Assembly: GCF_024494355.1 (NCBI RefSeq)
Contig: NZ_JAKNQY010000001.1
Location: 62,001-126,000 of the forward strand
Direction: 5' to 3'
Source: Pseudomonas sp. Q11
GTDB lineage: Bacteria > Pseudomonadota > Gammaproteobacteria > Pseudomonadales > Pseudomonadaceae
Length of the DNA: 64,000 bases
The notes under the pieces are model-generated. The model had not been told where the DNA came from. It saw only the letters and a list, made by a program, of their open reading frames with translations, and ran no database searches. A program made the translations under genes and the position numbers. Positions 55,783-64,000 of this stretch are shown in pieces; positions within the stretch are counted from its first letter, which is position 1; every line of letters starts with the position of its first letter.

Positions 55783-56613
55783 CTACTGATGCACGGCGAG
55801 CTGATAAGCCGTGTATTTACGAATATTGATCACGCCAGTGTCGAAAATCAGGTATTGGCCCTTGATCCCCAGCAGCGTGCCTTCGGCAATCGGGTTCTTG
55901 TCCAGGTTGAAGCTGACGATCTTGGCCGGGTATTGCTCCACCGGATAACGGATCTCGACGGGCTCGACGTCCGCTATGGTCTGGATCGCCTGCAGGCCGA
56001 ATCGTTCCTGCAAGCCTTGCAGACCCTCGGCGCAGCTTTCGAACAGCGAATCGCGGATTTGCGGCAGGTTCACCGCCACGGTGTCACCCTTGAGCAACGC
56101 GCGCCAGTTGGTCTTGTCCGCCACCTGGCTGCGGAACAGGTCTTCGACAAACCCCGATTGCTGGCGAGTGGCGACCCGCAGGATCGGCAGCGCCTGACTG
56201 GCGCCCTGGTCCAGCCAGCGGGTCGGCAGTTGCGTGGCGCGGGTGATGCCAACTTTCACGCCCGAGGAATTGGCCAGGTACACCACATGATCGGTCATGC
56301 AGAACTGTTCGCCCCAGGCCGGATCGCGACAGGTGCCCGCGTCGAAATGGCAGCGCTCGGGGCTCATGATGCACAGGTCGCATTGGGCCAGCTTGGTCAT
56401 GCAGGGGTAGCAATAACCCTGGCTGAAGCTGGTCTTGGTCCTGCGCCCGCAATGGCGGCAGTGGATCGCACCGAGAAACTCCAGGCGCACCGTGCTGCCG
56501 ATCAACGGATTGACCGGCACCTCGACATCGCCCAGGCGAAAGGCGTATTGAACGGTCGGCCCGTCAAGGCGTGCCGACATTTTGCTGATTGCACCGCGGC
56601 CAATCTCGATCAA
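55783..56613 (-). CDS. DUF2797 family protein, cysteine-rich, GIY-YIG-like core
   Basis: TTG 56613 is chosen as start because it forms a TTGA overlap with the stop of the upstream gene and yields the conserved IEIGRGAISKMSARL beginning; ATG 56580 is the alternative. The 276-residue product has a cysteine cluster (CRHCGRRTKTSFSQGYCYPC, CDLC, C in GTC and FCM) likely to bind zinc. A segment VVYLANSSGVKVGITR then PTRWLDQGA follows and resembles GIY-YIG nuclease cores. The function of DUF2797 is unknown; nucleic acid binding is my inference. Confidence 0.82.
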   Translation of the reverse strand: MIEIGRGAISKMSARLDGPTVQYAFRLGDVEVPVNPLIGSTVRLEFLGAIHCRHCGRRTKTSFSQGYCYPCMTKLAQCDLCIMSPERCHFDAGTCRDPAWGEQFCMTDHVVYLANSSGVKVGITRATQLPTRWLDQGASQALPILRVATRQQSGFVEDLFRSQVADKTNWRALLKGDTVAVNLPQIRDSLFESCAEGLQGLQERFGLQAIQTIADVEPVEIRYPVEQYPAKIVSFNLDKNPIAEGTLLGIKGQYLIFDTGVINIRKYTAYQLAVHQ

Positions 56614-56870
56614 TGGATGGCATCCGACTTGAACAGGATATTCGGCACTTCTGTAGCTTTCGACTGGCACTCCTGCGGGCCCATGTAGCCGGTGCGTTCT
56701 TCTTCGGGCAGGTTCTGCATCTCCCAGGCGATCATCGCCTGCAGCGACAACTCGCGCTGTTCGGCGGTGAGCTTGTTGCCGTCGGCCCATTTACCGATTT
56801 CCACCGCCAGTTTCAGGCTCTGGTAGATGTCAGGGGTGATGTTTTTGATCATTTCGTTGAACGAGGACAT
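56610..56870 (-). CDS. DUF1315 (YeaC-like) family protein
   Basis: ATG 56870 has a GGAGAACCC ribosome binding site, giving 86 residues. The sequence MSSFNEMIKNITPDIYQSLKLAVEIGKWADG and AMIAWEMQNLPEEERTGYM are typical of DUF1315/YeaC proteins. It is a small helical cytoplasmic protein without known function. Its stop overlaps the DUF2797 start, and the rhomboid gene ends 46 bp upstream. Confidence 0.85.
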   Translation of the reverse strand: MSSFNEMIKNITPDIYQSLKLAVEIGKWADGNKLTAEQRELSLQAMIAWEMQNLPEEERTGYMGPQECQSKATEVPNILFKSDAIH

Positions 56871-56915
56871 GGGTTCTCCGCGCAATCGCGCATATTCAAG
56901 CATTACAGGCGCCAG

Positions 56916-57788
56916 TCAAAGGGCCATTTTACGACGAGCGAACAGCCCGCCCAACAAACCTGTGAAGCAACCGATGAGCAGCCCGCCGACGTGGGCCGCA
57001 TTGGCGATTTCGCCGAAACCGATCAGCGAGATCAGCCCGGACAGGCACAGCACCAACCACACCAGCATCATCACCAGCACCCCACGGGGCAGGCGATAGG
57101 TCGGGTTCGGTGCCAGTAGCTGATAGATCCAGCAATGCCCCAGCAGGCCATACAGCACGCCGGACAACCCACCGAACAAGGTCGGGCCGCTGAAGAAATA
57201 TTGGGCGAAGTTGGACACGAGACTGAATAGCAGCGTCAGCCCCAGCAGGTTGATGCCGCCCTGGCGCGCTTCGATCCGTCGCCCTAGCTCCCAATACCAC
57301 ATGCCATTCATGGCGATGTGCAGGAAGCCGAAGTGGATCAGCATCGGCGTCACCAGGCGCCACCACTGCCCCGCCGCCAGGCTGTCGGCCAGGGGCGTGA
57401 AATGGATATAGTCGCCGACAACGCGAAATTCCAGGAAAGTCAGCCAGCGTAGGGTTTCAAGATTCTCCCCCAGCAGAGTCACGGCGCCAACGATCAGGCT
57501 CAGCAGCAACACCAGGGCGGTGACCGGACTGCGGGTCAATTGCTGGACGAAACCAGGCCGTCGCGACGTGCTGCCGGTAGCTGGCAACTCCAGCTGTTGC
57601 TCGGGATCGCCGGCCGGGAAGCGTGCGTACAACGAGCGCACATCTTCGCTGATTTCATCCGGCACCCAGAGCACCTGCTCGCCCGCCTCCTCGCTGACCC
57701 GATGGGGCACCTGCATGCGTTGCAACAATTTGACGAAGCCGCTCAAATCCTCGGCCAAGGGTAAGCGCAGGACCGCCACGACGCTCAT
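56916..57788 (-). CDS. Rhomboid intramembrane serine protease (GlpG-like)
   Basis: The 290-residue protein has a cytoplasmic N-terminal domain (about residues 1-90) and six membrane helices. The serine is in GGLSGVLYG (S209) and the histidine in NAAHVGG (H266), the standard rhomboid dyad; HIAMNGMWYWELGRRIE marks the loop 1 region. It cleaves membrane-protein helices in the inner membrane; natural substrates are unknown. Its start overlaps the stop of the metallophosphoesterase gene by 4 bp. Confidence 0.92.
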   Translation of the reverse strand: MSVVAVLRLPLAEDLSGFVKLLQRMQVPHRVSEEAGEQVLWVPDEISEDVRSLYARFPAGDPEQQLELPATGSTSRRPGFVQQLTRSPVTALVLLLSLIVGAVTLLGENLETLRWLTFLEFRVVGDYIHFTPLADSLAAGQWWRLVTPMLIHFGFLHIAMNGMWYWELGRRIEARQGGINLLGLTLLFSLVSNFAQYFFSGPTLFGGLSGVLYGLLGHCWIYQLLAPNPTYRLPRGVLVMMLVWLVLCLSGLISLIGFGEIANAAHVGGLLIGCFTGLLGGLFARRKMAL

Positions 57789-58756
57789 CGCACTTCCTCC
57801 GGCCGCTCGACATCGACCCAGACAAATTTGTGCGGGTCCAGTCGGGTCTCCTCGTCGAGACGATAGGCCACCAGTTTTCCGTAAAGCACCGCGCTGTAAT
57901 CCAGGCAGGCCAGGTTCGAGCGGATCGGCGCGGGTTTGCCGCTGCGCCAGTAATGACCGACGAACAGCAGTGGCTCATGAGCGCCATAGCGCAGCAGGTT
58001 GTTTTTTTCATCCCGCGACAGCGGCGTACGGGCCACCGGATCAGGCAAGGCATCAGGCTGGAACACAATGTCACCGTAGGTCTGTGGATCGTCTTCCCAG
58101 AACTTGGTGCGAAAAAACGAACGGGTCAGGCCATCGCCGCCGGTGAGGGTCAGGCCATGGGGCAAGCGCATGTCGGTACCACGCAGCAGACGATCGAACA
58201 CCGTGCAGGCAAAACTGCCCGGCTCCGCCGAGGCCTGGAGGAAATGCTCGTCGATACAACCGTTCGGGAACAAGCCCCGCAGTGGCTCGATCAGACCGTT
58301 GTCCCAGCAGGCGTGTACCACCCGGAAGCGCTGGGCGTCGACAAACAATGGCAGCTCGTAAAACCATTTGAGAAAGTCATGCCAGTCGCCCGGATGCTGC
58401 TCGAACTGGGTCAGGGTTTCGTTGAGCAGACGGGCATGGCGCGGGGTGTGTTCGCGCACGTAGCGCTGGCCGCTGCCCGGCAGTGCCGGCGTGCTCCAGC
58501 CCAGGGCGTTGAACTCGTGGTTGCCCATGATGCACAGCGCCTGGCCGGCCACCACCATGTCGTGGACGATGTGCAGGGCTTCGCGGATCCGTGGACCACG
58601 GTCGATGATGTCCCCCAGGAACACGGCCATGCGCGACGGGTGCCGCCAGACGCCGCCCTGCTTGTGGTAACCGAGGCGGTCCAGCAGACGTTCCAGGGTC
58701 AGGGCGCATCCGTGCACGTCGCCGATCAGGTCGTAACTGCGCGCAGGATCGAGCAT
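57785..58756 (-). CDS. Metallophosphoesterase (calcineurin-like)
   Basis: The 323-residue protein starts LDPARSYDLIGDVHGCA or its ATG equivalent and has the metal motifs GDVHG, GDIIDRGP and GNHEFNA, then a C-terminal GHYWRSG. Members of this group include diadenosine tetraphosphatase-like and protein phosphatase-like enzymes; the substrate is unknown. It overlaps the NAD kinase stop by a single base and the rhomboid start by 4 bp, within a dense minus-strand operon. Confidence 0.88.
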   Translation of the reverse strand: MLDPARSYDLIGDVHGCALTLERLLDRLGYHKQGGVWRHPSRMAVFLGDIIDRGPRIREALHIVHDMVVAGQALCIMGNHEFNALGWSTPALPGSGQRYVREHTPRHARLLNETLTQFEQHPGDWHDFLKWFYELPLFVDAQRFRVVHACWDNGLIEPLRGLFPNGCIDEHFLQASAEPGSFACTVFDRLLRGTDMRLPHGLTLTGGDGLTRSFFRTKFWEDDPQTYGDIVFQPDALPDPVARTPLSRDEKNNLLRYGAHEPLLFVGHYWRSGKPAPIRSNLACLDYSAVLYGKLVAYRLDEETRLDPHKFVWVDVERPEEVR

Positions 58757-59646
58757 CAGTCGCCTCCACCCCCCAACCGACTGCCCCAGCCAAGCTTGGT
58801 CCGGCAGACTTCATAGTAATTGTGATCCAACGGGTGGATCAGGCGCAGCTTCTGCGCTTTTTTACTGACGGTGATGGTGTCACCCGGCGCGCAGGTGAAA
58901 TGGTTCTGGCCGTCACAGGACACTTGCGGGTAGATCTGCATATCCTTGGACACGACGATTTTCAGCTCACTGTTGCCATCGACCACAATGGGTCGCCCGG
59001 ACAAGGTATGGGGGTACATGGGCACAATCACAATAGCGTCGAGCTTGGGATGCATGATCGGGCCACCGGCGGAAAGCGCATAGGCCGTGGAGCCGGTGGG
59101 TGTAGCGACGATCAGGCCGTCGGCCTTCTGGCTGCAGACGAACTGGCCGTCGATGTACAGCTCGAATTCGATCATGCGCGTGGATTTGCCGGGGTGCAGC
59201 ACCACATCGTTGAGGGCGTCGCCCTGGCCGATGGCCTCGGCGTGACGGCGCACCTCGGCTTGCAACAGGAAACGGTTCTCCACCAGATAGTGGCCATCCA
59301 GCACTTCGGCCACCTTGGTTTCCAGCTCGTCGGGGCGGATATCGGTCAGGAACCCCAGGCTGCCCCGGTTGATGCCCAGCACCGGAATGTTGTGGCGCGC
59401 CAAGGCTCGGGCGGCCCCCAGCAGACTGCCATCGCCGCCGACCACGATCACCATGTCACAGACTTCGCCGAGCATCTTGCGCGACGAAGTCTGCAGACCA
59501 TGACCGGGTAAGACTTCGGCGATGGTATCTTCGAGGATCACGTGCAGGTGCCGCTCCAGGAGGAAACGTTTGAGCCGGCGAACGGTGTCCAGCACCTGCG
59601 AACTGCCCAGGCGACCGATGATGCCGATATTGCGAAATTGCTCCAT
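58756..59646 (-). CDS. nadK: NAD kinase
   Basis: The 296-residue cytoplasmic enzyme phosphorylates NAD to NADP. It has GGDGS (D72), the NRGSLGFLTDI segment, the TPTGSTAYALSAGGPI segment and the conserved PMYPHTLSGRPIV. Length is usual for proteobacterial NAD kinases. It is the first gene of the minus-strand group leading to the metallophosphoesterase and rhomboid genes, and is divergent from the DUF1853 gene with 103 bp between. Confidence 0.96.
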   Translation of the reverse strand: MEQFRNIGIIGRLGSSQVLDTVRRLKRFLLERHLHVILEDTIAEVLPGHGLQTSSRKMLGEVCDMVIVVGGDGSLLGAARALARHNIPVLGINRGSLGFLTDIRPDELETKVAEVLDGHYLVENRFLLQAEVRRHAEAIGQGDALNDVVLHPGKSTRMIEFELYIDGQFVCSQKADGLIVATPTGSTAYALSAGGPIMHPKLDAIVIVPMYPHTLSGRPIVVDGNSELKIVVSKDMQIYPQVSCDGQNHFTCAPGDTITVSKKAQKLRLIHPLDHNYYEVCRTKLGWGSRLGGGGD

Positions 59647-59749
59647 GGGGCTCCTGCGAGGGTCTGCGTCGGGCGAAAAACACGATTATGGGCGAAAGCC
59701 GCCCATAGACAAAATTCTTTAAGCCTTCGACGCAGGCTATGCTCGCAAA

Positions 59750-60715
59750 ATGATCCTGTTCCCCGAATTGCTCGACTTGCCCCGCCGCCTGCGCCATCCC
59801 GAAGTGCGTGACCTGGCGTGGGTGATCCTTGCGCCGCCGATGCTGATCGACACGCCCTGGCCCCAACGCCATCCCCTGACCGGCAGCGACTGGGTGCAAC
59901 AGCCCCATCAACTGGAGCACTGGCTACGACAACTGGACCGCGACAGCTATCCGTTACTGCATTGCCTGTCCCAGGGCAGAACCCGGCGCCTGGGCCTGTA
60001 TTACGAAAGGTTGTGGCAGTTTGCAGTGCAACACGCGCCGGGTATTGAACTGATCGCCGCAAACCTGCCAATCCGCCACCAAGGCCAGACCTTGGGTGAG
60101 CTGGACCTGCTGCTGCGCGATAGCGAGGGCATCCATCATCTGGAACTGGCGATCAAGTTGTATCTCGGCCCCCAAAACGGTCATGGTCAGGACGCCGCAC
60201 AATGGCTCGGCCCGGGCTGCCATGACCGGCTCGACCGAAAGCTGGCGCATTTGCGCGAACACCAGCTGCCGATCTCCGCTCGCCCGGAAAGCCGAGAGGC
60301 CCTGGCGGCCCTGGGCATTGAACCCTCGGGCATCGAGCTGTTTCGATCGGAACTCTGGCTGGGCGGTTATCTGCTTTACCCCTGGCCCGGCCATGCCGAA
60401 CCCCCAACCGGCGCCCATCCCAGGCATTTACGCGGCAGCTGGCTGCATCAGCGGGACTGGCCGGCGTTCATAGCCCAACGCCCACCGGGACGCTGGCAAC
60501 CCCTGCCCCGCGCCGGCTGGCTGGCCCCGGCCCATTACCCGGCGGACCAGGCCTGGAGCGCCGAGCAACTGGAAGTATGGCGAACGACGCTCGACCCCAT
60601 GGCGCCCGCGCAGTTGATGGTGCGCCTGAGCGAAAATTCCGAGGGTGAGTGGGAAGAAGCCGAGCGGGTGTTCCTGGTGGCGGATCTTTGGCCGGATGTG
60701 CCGGGAAATGGGTGA
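59750..60715 (+). CDS. DUF1853 family protein
   Basis: The 321-residue protein has the DUF1853 pattern: [18 protein letters not shown] at the start, [12 protein letters not shown], then [25 protein letters not shown] in the middle. The D and ExK-like residues of that last stretch resemble PD-(D/E)XK nuclease cores, an observation rather than a known function. No signal peptide or membrane segment. It is divergent from nadK and followed by a REPIN. Confidence 0.85.
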   Translation: MILFPELLDLPRRLRHPEVRDLAWVILAPPMLIDTPWPQRHPLTGSDWVQQPHQLEHWLRQLDRDSYPLLHCLSQGRTRRLGLYYERLWQFAVQHAPGIELIAANLPIRHQGQTLGELDLLLRDSEGIHHLELAIKLYLGPQNGHGQDAAQWLGPGCHDRLDRKLAHLREHQLPISARPESREALAALGIEPSGIELFRSELWLGGYLLYPWPGHAEPPTGAHPRHLRGSWLHQRDWPAFIAQRPPGRWQPLPRAGWLAPAHYPADQAWSAEQLEVWRTTLDPMAPAQLMVRLSENSEGEWEEAERVFLVADLWPDVPGNG

Positions 60716-60740
60716 GATGGACGGCGTCTGTCCGGGCCTC

Positions 60741-60830
60741 ATCGCGAGCAGGCTCGCTCCCACAGTGACCGCGGCGTTTGCAATCTCAATGGCAACAATG
60801 CATCCATGTGGGAGCGAGCCTGCTCGCGAT
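60741..60830. repeat. REPIN, cgagcaggctcgctcccac family
   Basis: Arms atcgcgagcaggctcgctcc and the inverse at 60807-60830 enclose about 40 bp, between the convergent DUF1853 and arsB-type genes. Confidence 0.85.
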
Positions 60831-60844
60831 GAAGTCAACTCGGT

Positions 60845-62128
60845 CTAAATGGACAATCGCAACGCTAATGCCGCCAACGTCACCAACAACACCGGCACGG
60901 TCAGCACAATCCCGACCTTGAAGTAATATCCCCAGCCGATCCGAATGTTCTTGCGTGCCAGCACATGCAACCAGAGCAAGGTCGCCAGACTGCCTATCGG
61001 GGTGATTTTCGGCCCCAGGTCGCTGCCGATGACGTTGGCATAGATCATTGCTTCTTTCACCACCCCGGTGGCCTGGCTGGCATCGATGGACAAGGCGCCG
61101 ATCAGCACCGTCGGCAAGTTGTTCATGATCGACGAGAGCAACGCCGTCAACAGCCCAGTGCCCATGGCCGCGCCCCACACGCCATATTCGGCGAAACCGT
61201 CGAGCCACTGGGCCAGGTAGCCGGTCAATCCCGCATTACGCAGGCCAAAGACCACCAGATACATGCCCAGGGAGAAGATCACGATCTGCCACGGCGCCTC
61301 CTTCATGACCCTGCGGGTCGAGATTTGGTGACCGCGAGCCGCGACAGCCAGCAATAACGCGGCGCAGACCGCCGAAATAGCGCTGATGGGAATGCCCAGG
61401 GGCTCAAGGGCGAAGCAGCCGATCAGCAGAATGGCCAGCACCGCCCAGCCAGCGAAAAAAGTGGCCCTGTCGTGGATTGCACTCGCCGGGTCATCCAGTT
61501 GATGCGGGTCATAGTCGCGCGGGATATCGCGGCGAAAGAACCACAGCAATATCGCCAGGCTGGCCGCGACGCTGACCAGGTTCACCGGCACCATGACCGC
61601 CGCGTAACGGTTGAAGCCAATACCGAAGAAGTCGGCCGAGACAATGTTCACCAGGTTCGACACCACCAGCGGCAGGCTCGCGCTATCGGCAATGAAGCCG
61701 GCGCCCATCACGAATGCCAGGGTTGCCGCCGGAGAAAAACGCAAGGCCAGCAACATCGAAATCACGATGGGCGTCAGGATCAACGCCGCGCCGTCATTGG
61801 CGAACAACGCCGACACCAGTGCGCCCAACAGCACCATGAATGCAAACAGCTTGCGCCCGCTGCCTCGGCCCCAGCGGGCTACATGCAGGGCCGCCCAGGC
61901 GAAGAACCCGGCCTCGTCCAGCAACAGGCTGATGATGATCAACGCGATAAACGTACCGGTGGCGTTCCAGATGATCTGCCACACCAGGACAATGTCACCG
62001 ACCTGCACCACCCCGCTCAACAGCGCCAGCAACGCACCGAGCGTCGCGCTCCAGCCGACGCCCAGGCCCTTGGGTTGCCAGATCACCAGCGTAATGGTCA
62101 GCAGGAAAATCAACGACGCGAGGAGCAT
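60845..62128 (-). CDS. ArsB-type arsenite/anion transporter
   Basis: The start is placed at ATG 62128 with AAGG nine bases upstream; the TTG two codons earlier is too close to that site. The 427-residue protein has about 11-12 membrane helices. Family marks are [36 protein letters not shown] and [15 protein letters not shown] near the C-terminus. ArsB exports arsenite through the inner membrane. No arsR or arsC is adjacent, so its expression control and true substrate are open. Confidence 0.85.
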   Translation of the reverse strand: MLLASLIFLLTITLVIWQPKGLGVGWSATLGALLALLSGVVQVGDIVLVWQIIWNATGTFIALIIISLLLDEAGFFAWAALHVARWGRGSGRKLFAFMVLLGALVSALFANDGAALILTPIVISMLLALRFSPAATLAFVMGAGFIADSASLPLVVSNLVNIVSADFFGIGFNRYAAVMVPVNLVSVAASLAILLWFFRRDIPRDYDPHQLDDPASAIHDRATFFAGWAVLAILLIGCFALEPLGIPISAISAVCAALLLAVAARGHQISTRRVMKEAPWQIVIFSLGMYLVVFGLRNAGLTGYLAQWLDGFAEYGVWGAAMGTGLLTALLSSIMNNLPTVLIGALSIDASQATGVVKEAMIYANVIGSDLGPKITPIGSLATLLWLHVLARKNIRIGWGYYFKVGIVLTVPVLLVTLAALALRLSI

Positions 62129-62422
62129 GCGCAACAGCCTTGGAAGGAGGATTGAAAAGCGAAAATCAGCAGCAACGCGCTAACGGACAATCAGCCATGG
62201 CGCTCACACTGAGGGGACCGACGCGATAAGGCTTATCTCACTGTGGAGAAGGTTTATCTCATTGTGGAGAAGGCTTATCCCACTGTGGGAGCAAGGCTTG
62301 CCCGCGATAGCCGCGCCACGGTTTAACAGCTGAACCGCGATATCGTTCATCATGGGCAAGCCTTGCTCCCACAGAAAATCATTTCGCCACAAAGGTGATT
62401 GGCTTGAAGCTGCGCAAAGATA
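62129..62422. repeat. Three 21-bp tandem units joined to a REP pair
   Basis: Units aaggcttatctcactgtgga-like at 62228-62248, 62249-62269 and 62270-62290 run into a REP pair whose arms are tgtgggagcaaggcttgccc (from 62283) and gggcaagccttgctcccaca (to 62373). No gene is supported in this gap between arsB and the FMN reductase gene. Confidence 0.8.
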
Positions 62423-62980
62423 TCAAGCCTTCTTGTGCTGCTCGACCCACTTGCCGTAAGCATCGATGAATTTCTGCAAAAACGGCCTCACCGACTCAGA
62501 CAGCTCGCCCTGCTCGTCAAACGCGCTCCCCGCGCCGGCCAGATAAGCCTCCGGCTGCTGCATGCAAGGCACATCGAGGAAGACCAGGGACTGGCGCAAA
62601 TGATGATTGGCGCCAAAACCACCCATGGCGCCCGGCGACGCGCTGATCACCGCACCCGGTTTGCCGCTCAGGCAACTCTTTCCGTAAGGCCGCGAGCCGA
62701 CGTCGATGGCATTTTTCATCGGTGCCGGAACCGAGCGGTTGTATTCAGGAGTGACAAACAGCAATGCGTCGGCCGCGCCAACCTGCTGACGGAAACTGCT
62801 GTAGGCTGGTGGGGGTGTATCGTCAATATCTTCGTTGTAGAGCGGCAGGTCGCCTATTTCGATGATTTCCAGCTTCAGGTTGGCCGGCGCCAGATCCGCC
62901 AGTGCCAGTGCAAGCTTGCGATTGATCGAAGCCTTGCGCAGGCTTCCCACTAAAACGGCCACGGTGTAGACATTATTCAT
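62423..62980 (-). CDS. NADPH-dependent FMN reductase
   Basis: The 185-residue flavodoxin-like protein has the phosphate-binding loop GSLRKASINRKLA near residue 12 and TPEYNRSVPAPMKNAIDVGSR in the flavin-binding region, typical of ChrR/YieF-type reductases. ATG 62980 has a GAGAAG site; the longer frame to 63040 is not supported. It probably reduces quinones or chromate-like oxidants with a flavin. Co-expression with arsB is possible but the gap contains repeats. Confidence 0.88.
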   Translation of the reverse strand: MNNVYTVAVLVGSLRKASINRKLALALADLAPANLKLEIIEIGDLPLYNEDIDDTPPPAYSSFRQQVGAADALLFVTPEYNRSVPAPMKNAIDVGSRPYGKSCLSGKPGAVISASPGAMGGFGANHHLRQSLVFLDVPCMQQPEAYLAGAGSAFDEQGELSESVRPFLQKFIDAYGKWVEQHKKA

Positions 62981-63165
62981 TGGACACTTCTCGACTATGG
63001 GCTCAATGGAGCGTCTATTTATAGATGATCGGGCGGACAATTGGACCAGCGGAGAGCCGAAAACCTTTCCATTGGACTATTTTTTTCATGTAGGAAAACT
63101 TACCGCGCTTGACCAAGGTCTACAGAACCGCAAATCGAGTGATTTATTTCCAGAGGTTCTAAGCA

Positions 63166-63402
63166 ATGGCAGCAGTACTTGTCGGACAATTTCATGCGCG
63201 GGACGCCGAAGGCCGCGTCTATTCAGTGCATGAATTCCAGGAATCGACCCCGTCACCCGACGGTAACGGCAAGGAGCCTGTCACCACGTATCGGTTGGCC
63301 ATCGGTGATCGCGTCAAAAAACTCGAAGACGAAGACGAGTTTGAGTTGGTGCAGTCCGGCGTCGTTCTAAAGCGTGAACCTGAAACGCAAATCGCTTCAT
63401 AA
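63166..63402 (+). CDS. Small protein of unknown function
   Basis: The 78-residue product begins MAAVLVGQFHARDAEGRVYSV and has a charged middle with RVKKLEDEDEFEL. No signal peptide, no membrane segment and no family recognised. A CAGAGG site precedes the ATG. It is divergent from the FMN reductase gene and precedes the LysR-type regulator. The regular strand pattern and normal codon use favour a real gene. Confidence 0.65.
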   Translation: MAAVLVGQFHARDAEGRVYSVHEFQESTPSPDGNGKEPVTTYRLAIGDRVKKLEDEDEFELVQSGVVLKREPETQIAS

Positions 63403-63488
63403 CCAGTTGTTATGAGCAGAAGTCATGCCCGGACTTGGGTTAGGATTCAGCCACTCAATGGCTCACCCGCCCAACATGGACTGCTTGC

Positions 63489-64000
63489 ATGCGTTTACGC
63501 CACATCGAAGTGATCCAGGCGCTGTTGCAAACCGGCCACCTCGGCACGGCGGCCGAATGGTTGCAATTGCCGGTGGCAGCGGTCGAGGCGACGTTGCGCG
63601 ACGCCGAATTGCAGCTGGGTTTCATGCTGTTTGCCAGTGTGCGCGGGCGATTGCAGGCGACTCGAGAAGCCCTTGAGTTGCGCGACGGCATCACGCGGGT
63701 GTATGACACCCTCGAACCGGTGCAACGCCTGGCCAGCAGCCTGAAACACTATCAGGCGCCGCCCCTGCGCATCATTTGCACGCCACCGCTGGCCCAACAG
63801 TTACTGCCCCAGGGTATCGCCGCCCTGCGTCGACGCCATCCGGACGCCCCTTGCACGCTGCTCAGCCAACCGACCCGAGACATTATCCAGAGCCTTCTGC
63901 TGCGCGAAAGTGACTTGGGCCTGAGCTTGCACGACCCCGAACACCCAGACATCCAGTGCCAGATGATCGCCCAGGGCAAACTGCAATTGCTCGCGCCCCA
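63489..64000 (+). CDS. LysR-family regulator, 3' partial
   Basis: The frame starts at ATG 63489 and stays open to the window end, showing 170 residues. The N-terminus has a LysR winged helix (MRLRHIEVIQALLQTGHLGTAAEWLQLPVAAVEATLRDAELQLG), shifted from the classic pattern but clear. The start of the ligand domain follows (PLRIICTPPLAQQLLPQGIAAL). The target genes lie outside or are unknown. Confidence 0.8.
   Translation, partial: MRLRHIEVIQALLQTGHLGTAAEWLQLPVAAVEATLRDAELQLGFMLFASVRGRLQATREALELRDGITRVYDTLEPVQRLASSLKHYQAPPLRIICTPPLAQQLLPQGIAALRRRHPDAPCTLLSQPTRDIIQSLLLRESDLGLSLHDPEHPDIQCQMIAQGKLQLLAP

Noticed and set aside
62204..62392. 62-codon frame with LHxEIxL-like repeats
   Set aside because: It translates the 21-bp tandem units and REP arm; no ribosome binding site.
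60845..62980. Complete arsenic-resistance operon
   Set aside because: Only an ArsB-type transporter and a general FMN reductase are present. No arsR or arsC is visible and the reductase is not the longer ArsH type.

Overview
The window looks like a chromosome segment of a Pseudomonas of the P. fluorescens group. The evidence is GC-rich coding, a very large NAD-type glutamate dehydrogenase, an alginate epimerase of the AlgE/PsmE type, DUF6124, DUF5629 and DUF6543 proteins, and many REP/REPIN hairpins of the families typical of fluorescent pseudomonads. I saw no tRNA, rRNA, CRISPR array, transposase or prophage. The species is an inference; no search was run.

Layout. 1-5560: the 5'-truncated gene for a secreted calcium-binding mannuronan C5-epimerase with an SGNH/O-acetylhydrolase module embedded among its RTX modules. 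5590-8638: an AhpD-like protein divergent from a MocR-type regulator, then a small monooxygenase and a periplasmic cupin. 8492-10466: five tandem copies of a 394/397-bp unit, made from the 3' end of the cupin gene, a REP pair, a bidirectional terminator and the last codons of gdhB. 10404-20393: gdhB, a small acidic protein, a WG-repeat protein and an orphan ABC exporter with more AT-rich coding. 20639-21538: a DUF6124 gene with a long, hairpin-rich leader. 21539-28383: a moxR-DUF58-DUF4381-VWA-VWA/TPR-batD operon (Bat type). 28683-34164: sbcD-sbcC-GST, overlapping genes for DNA-end repair plus a glutathione transferase-like protein. 34185-35222: a cluster of very small membrane or secreted proteins.

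35390-44122 holds an aldonate pathway. A periplasmic lactonase, an MFS aldonate transporter, an IlvD/Edd sugar-acid dehydratase, an FAH-type 2-keto-3-deoxy-aldonate dehydratase and a ketoglutarate semialdehyde dehydrogenase could together turn a sugar lactone into 2-oxoglutarate. A GntR/FadR-type regulator sits beside them, and two matching operator-like sites lie in the divergent promoter region. 44353-49053 encodes a 1566-residue dermonecrotic-toxin-domain (DUF6543) protein flanked by two direct copies of a REP-like hairpin. 49228-52699 encodes an MMPL/RND exporter and a YCF48 propeller protein.

53112-60715 is a housekeeping block: pepN, DUF2797, DUF1315, rhomboid protease, metallophosphoesterase and NAD kinase on the minus strand, and DUF1853 on the plus strand. 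60845-64000 holds an ArsB-type transporter, an FMN reductase, a small unknown protein and the start of a LysR-type regulator cut by the window end.

The least ordinary items are the 395-bp tandem array between two convergent genes, the bifunctional epimerase, the structured DUF6124 leader whose hairpin covers its own ribosome binding site, the toxin-like gene between direct repeats, and the repeated finding of short tandem repeats at the edges of REP hairpins.
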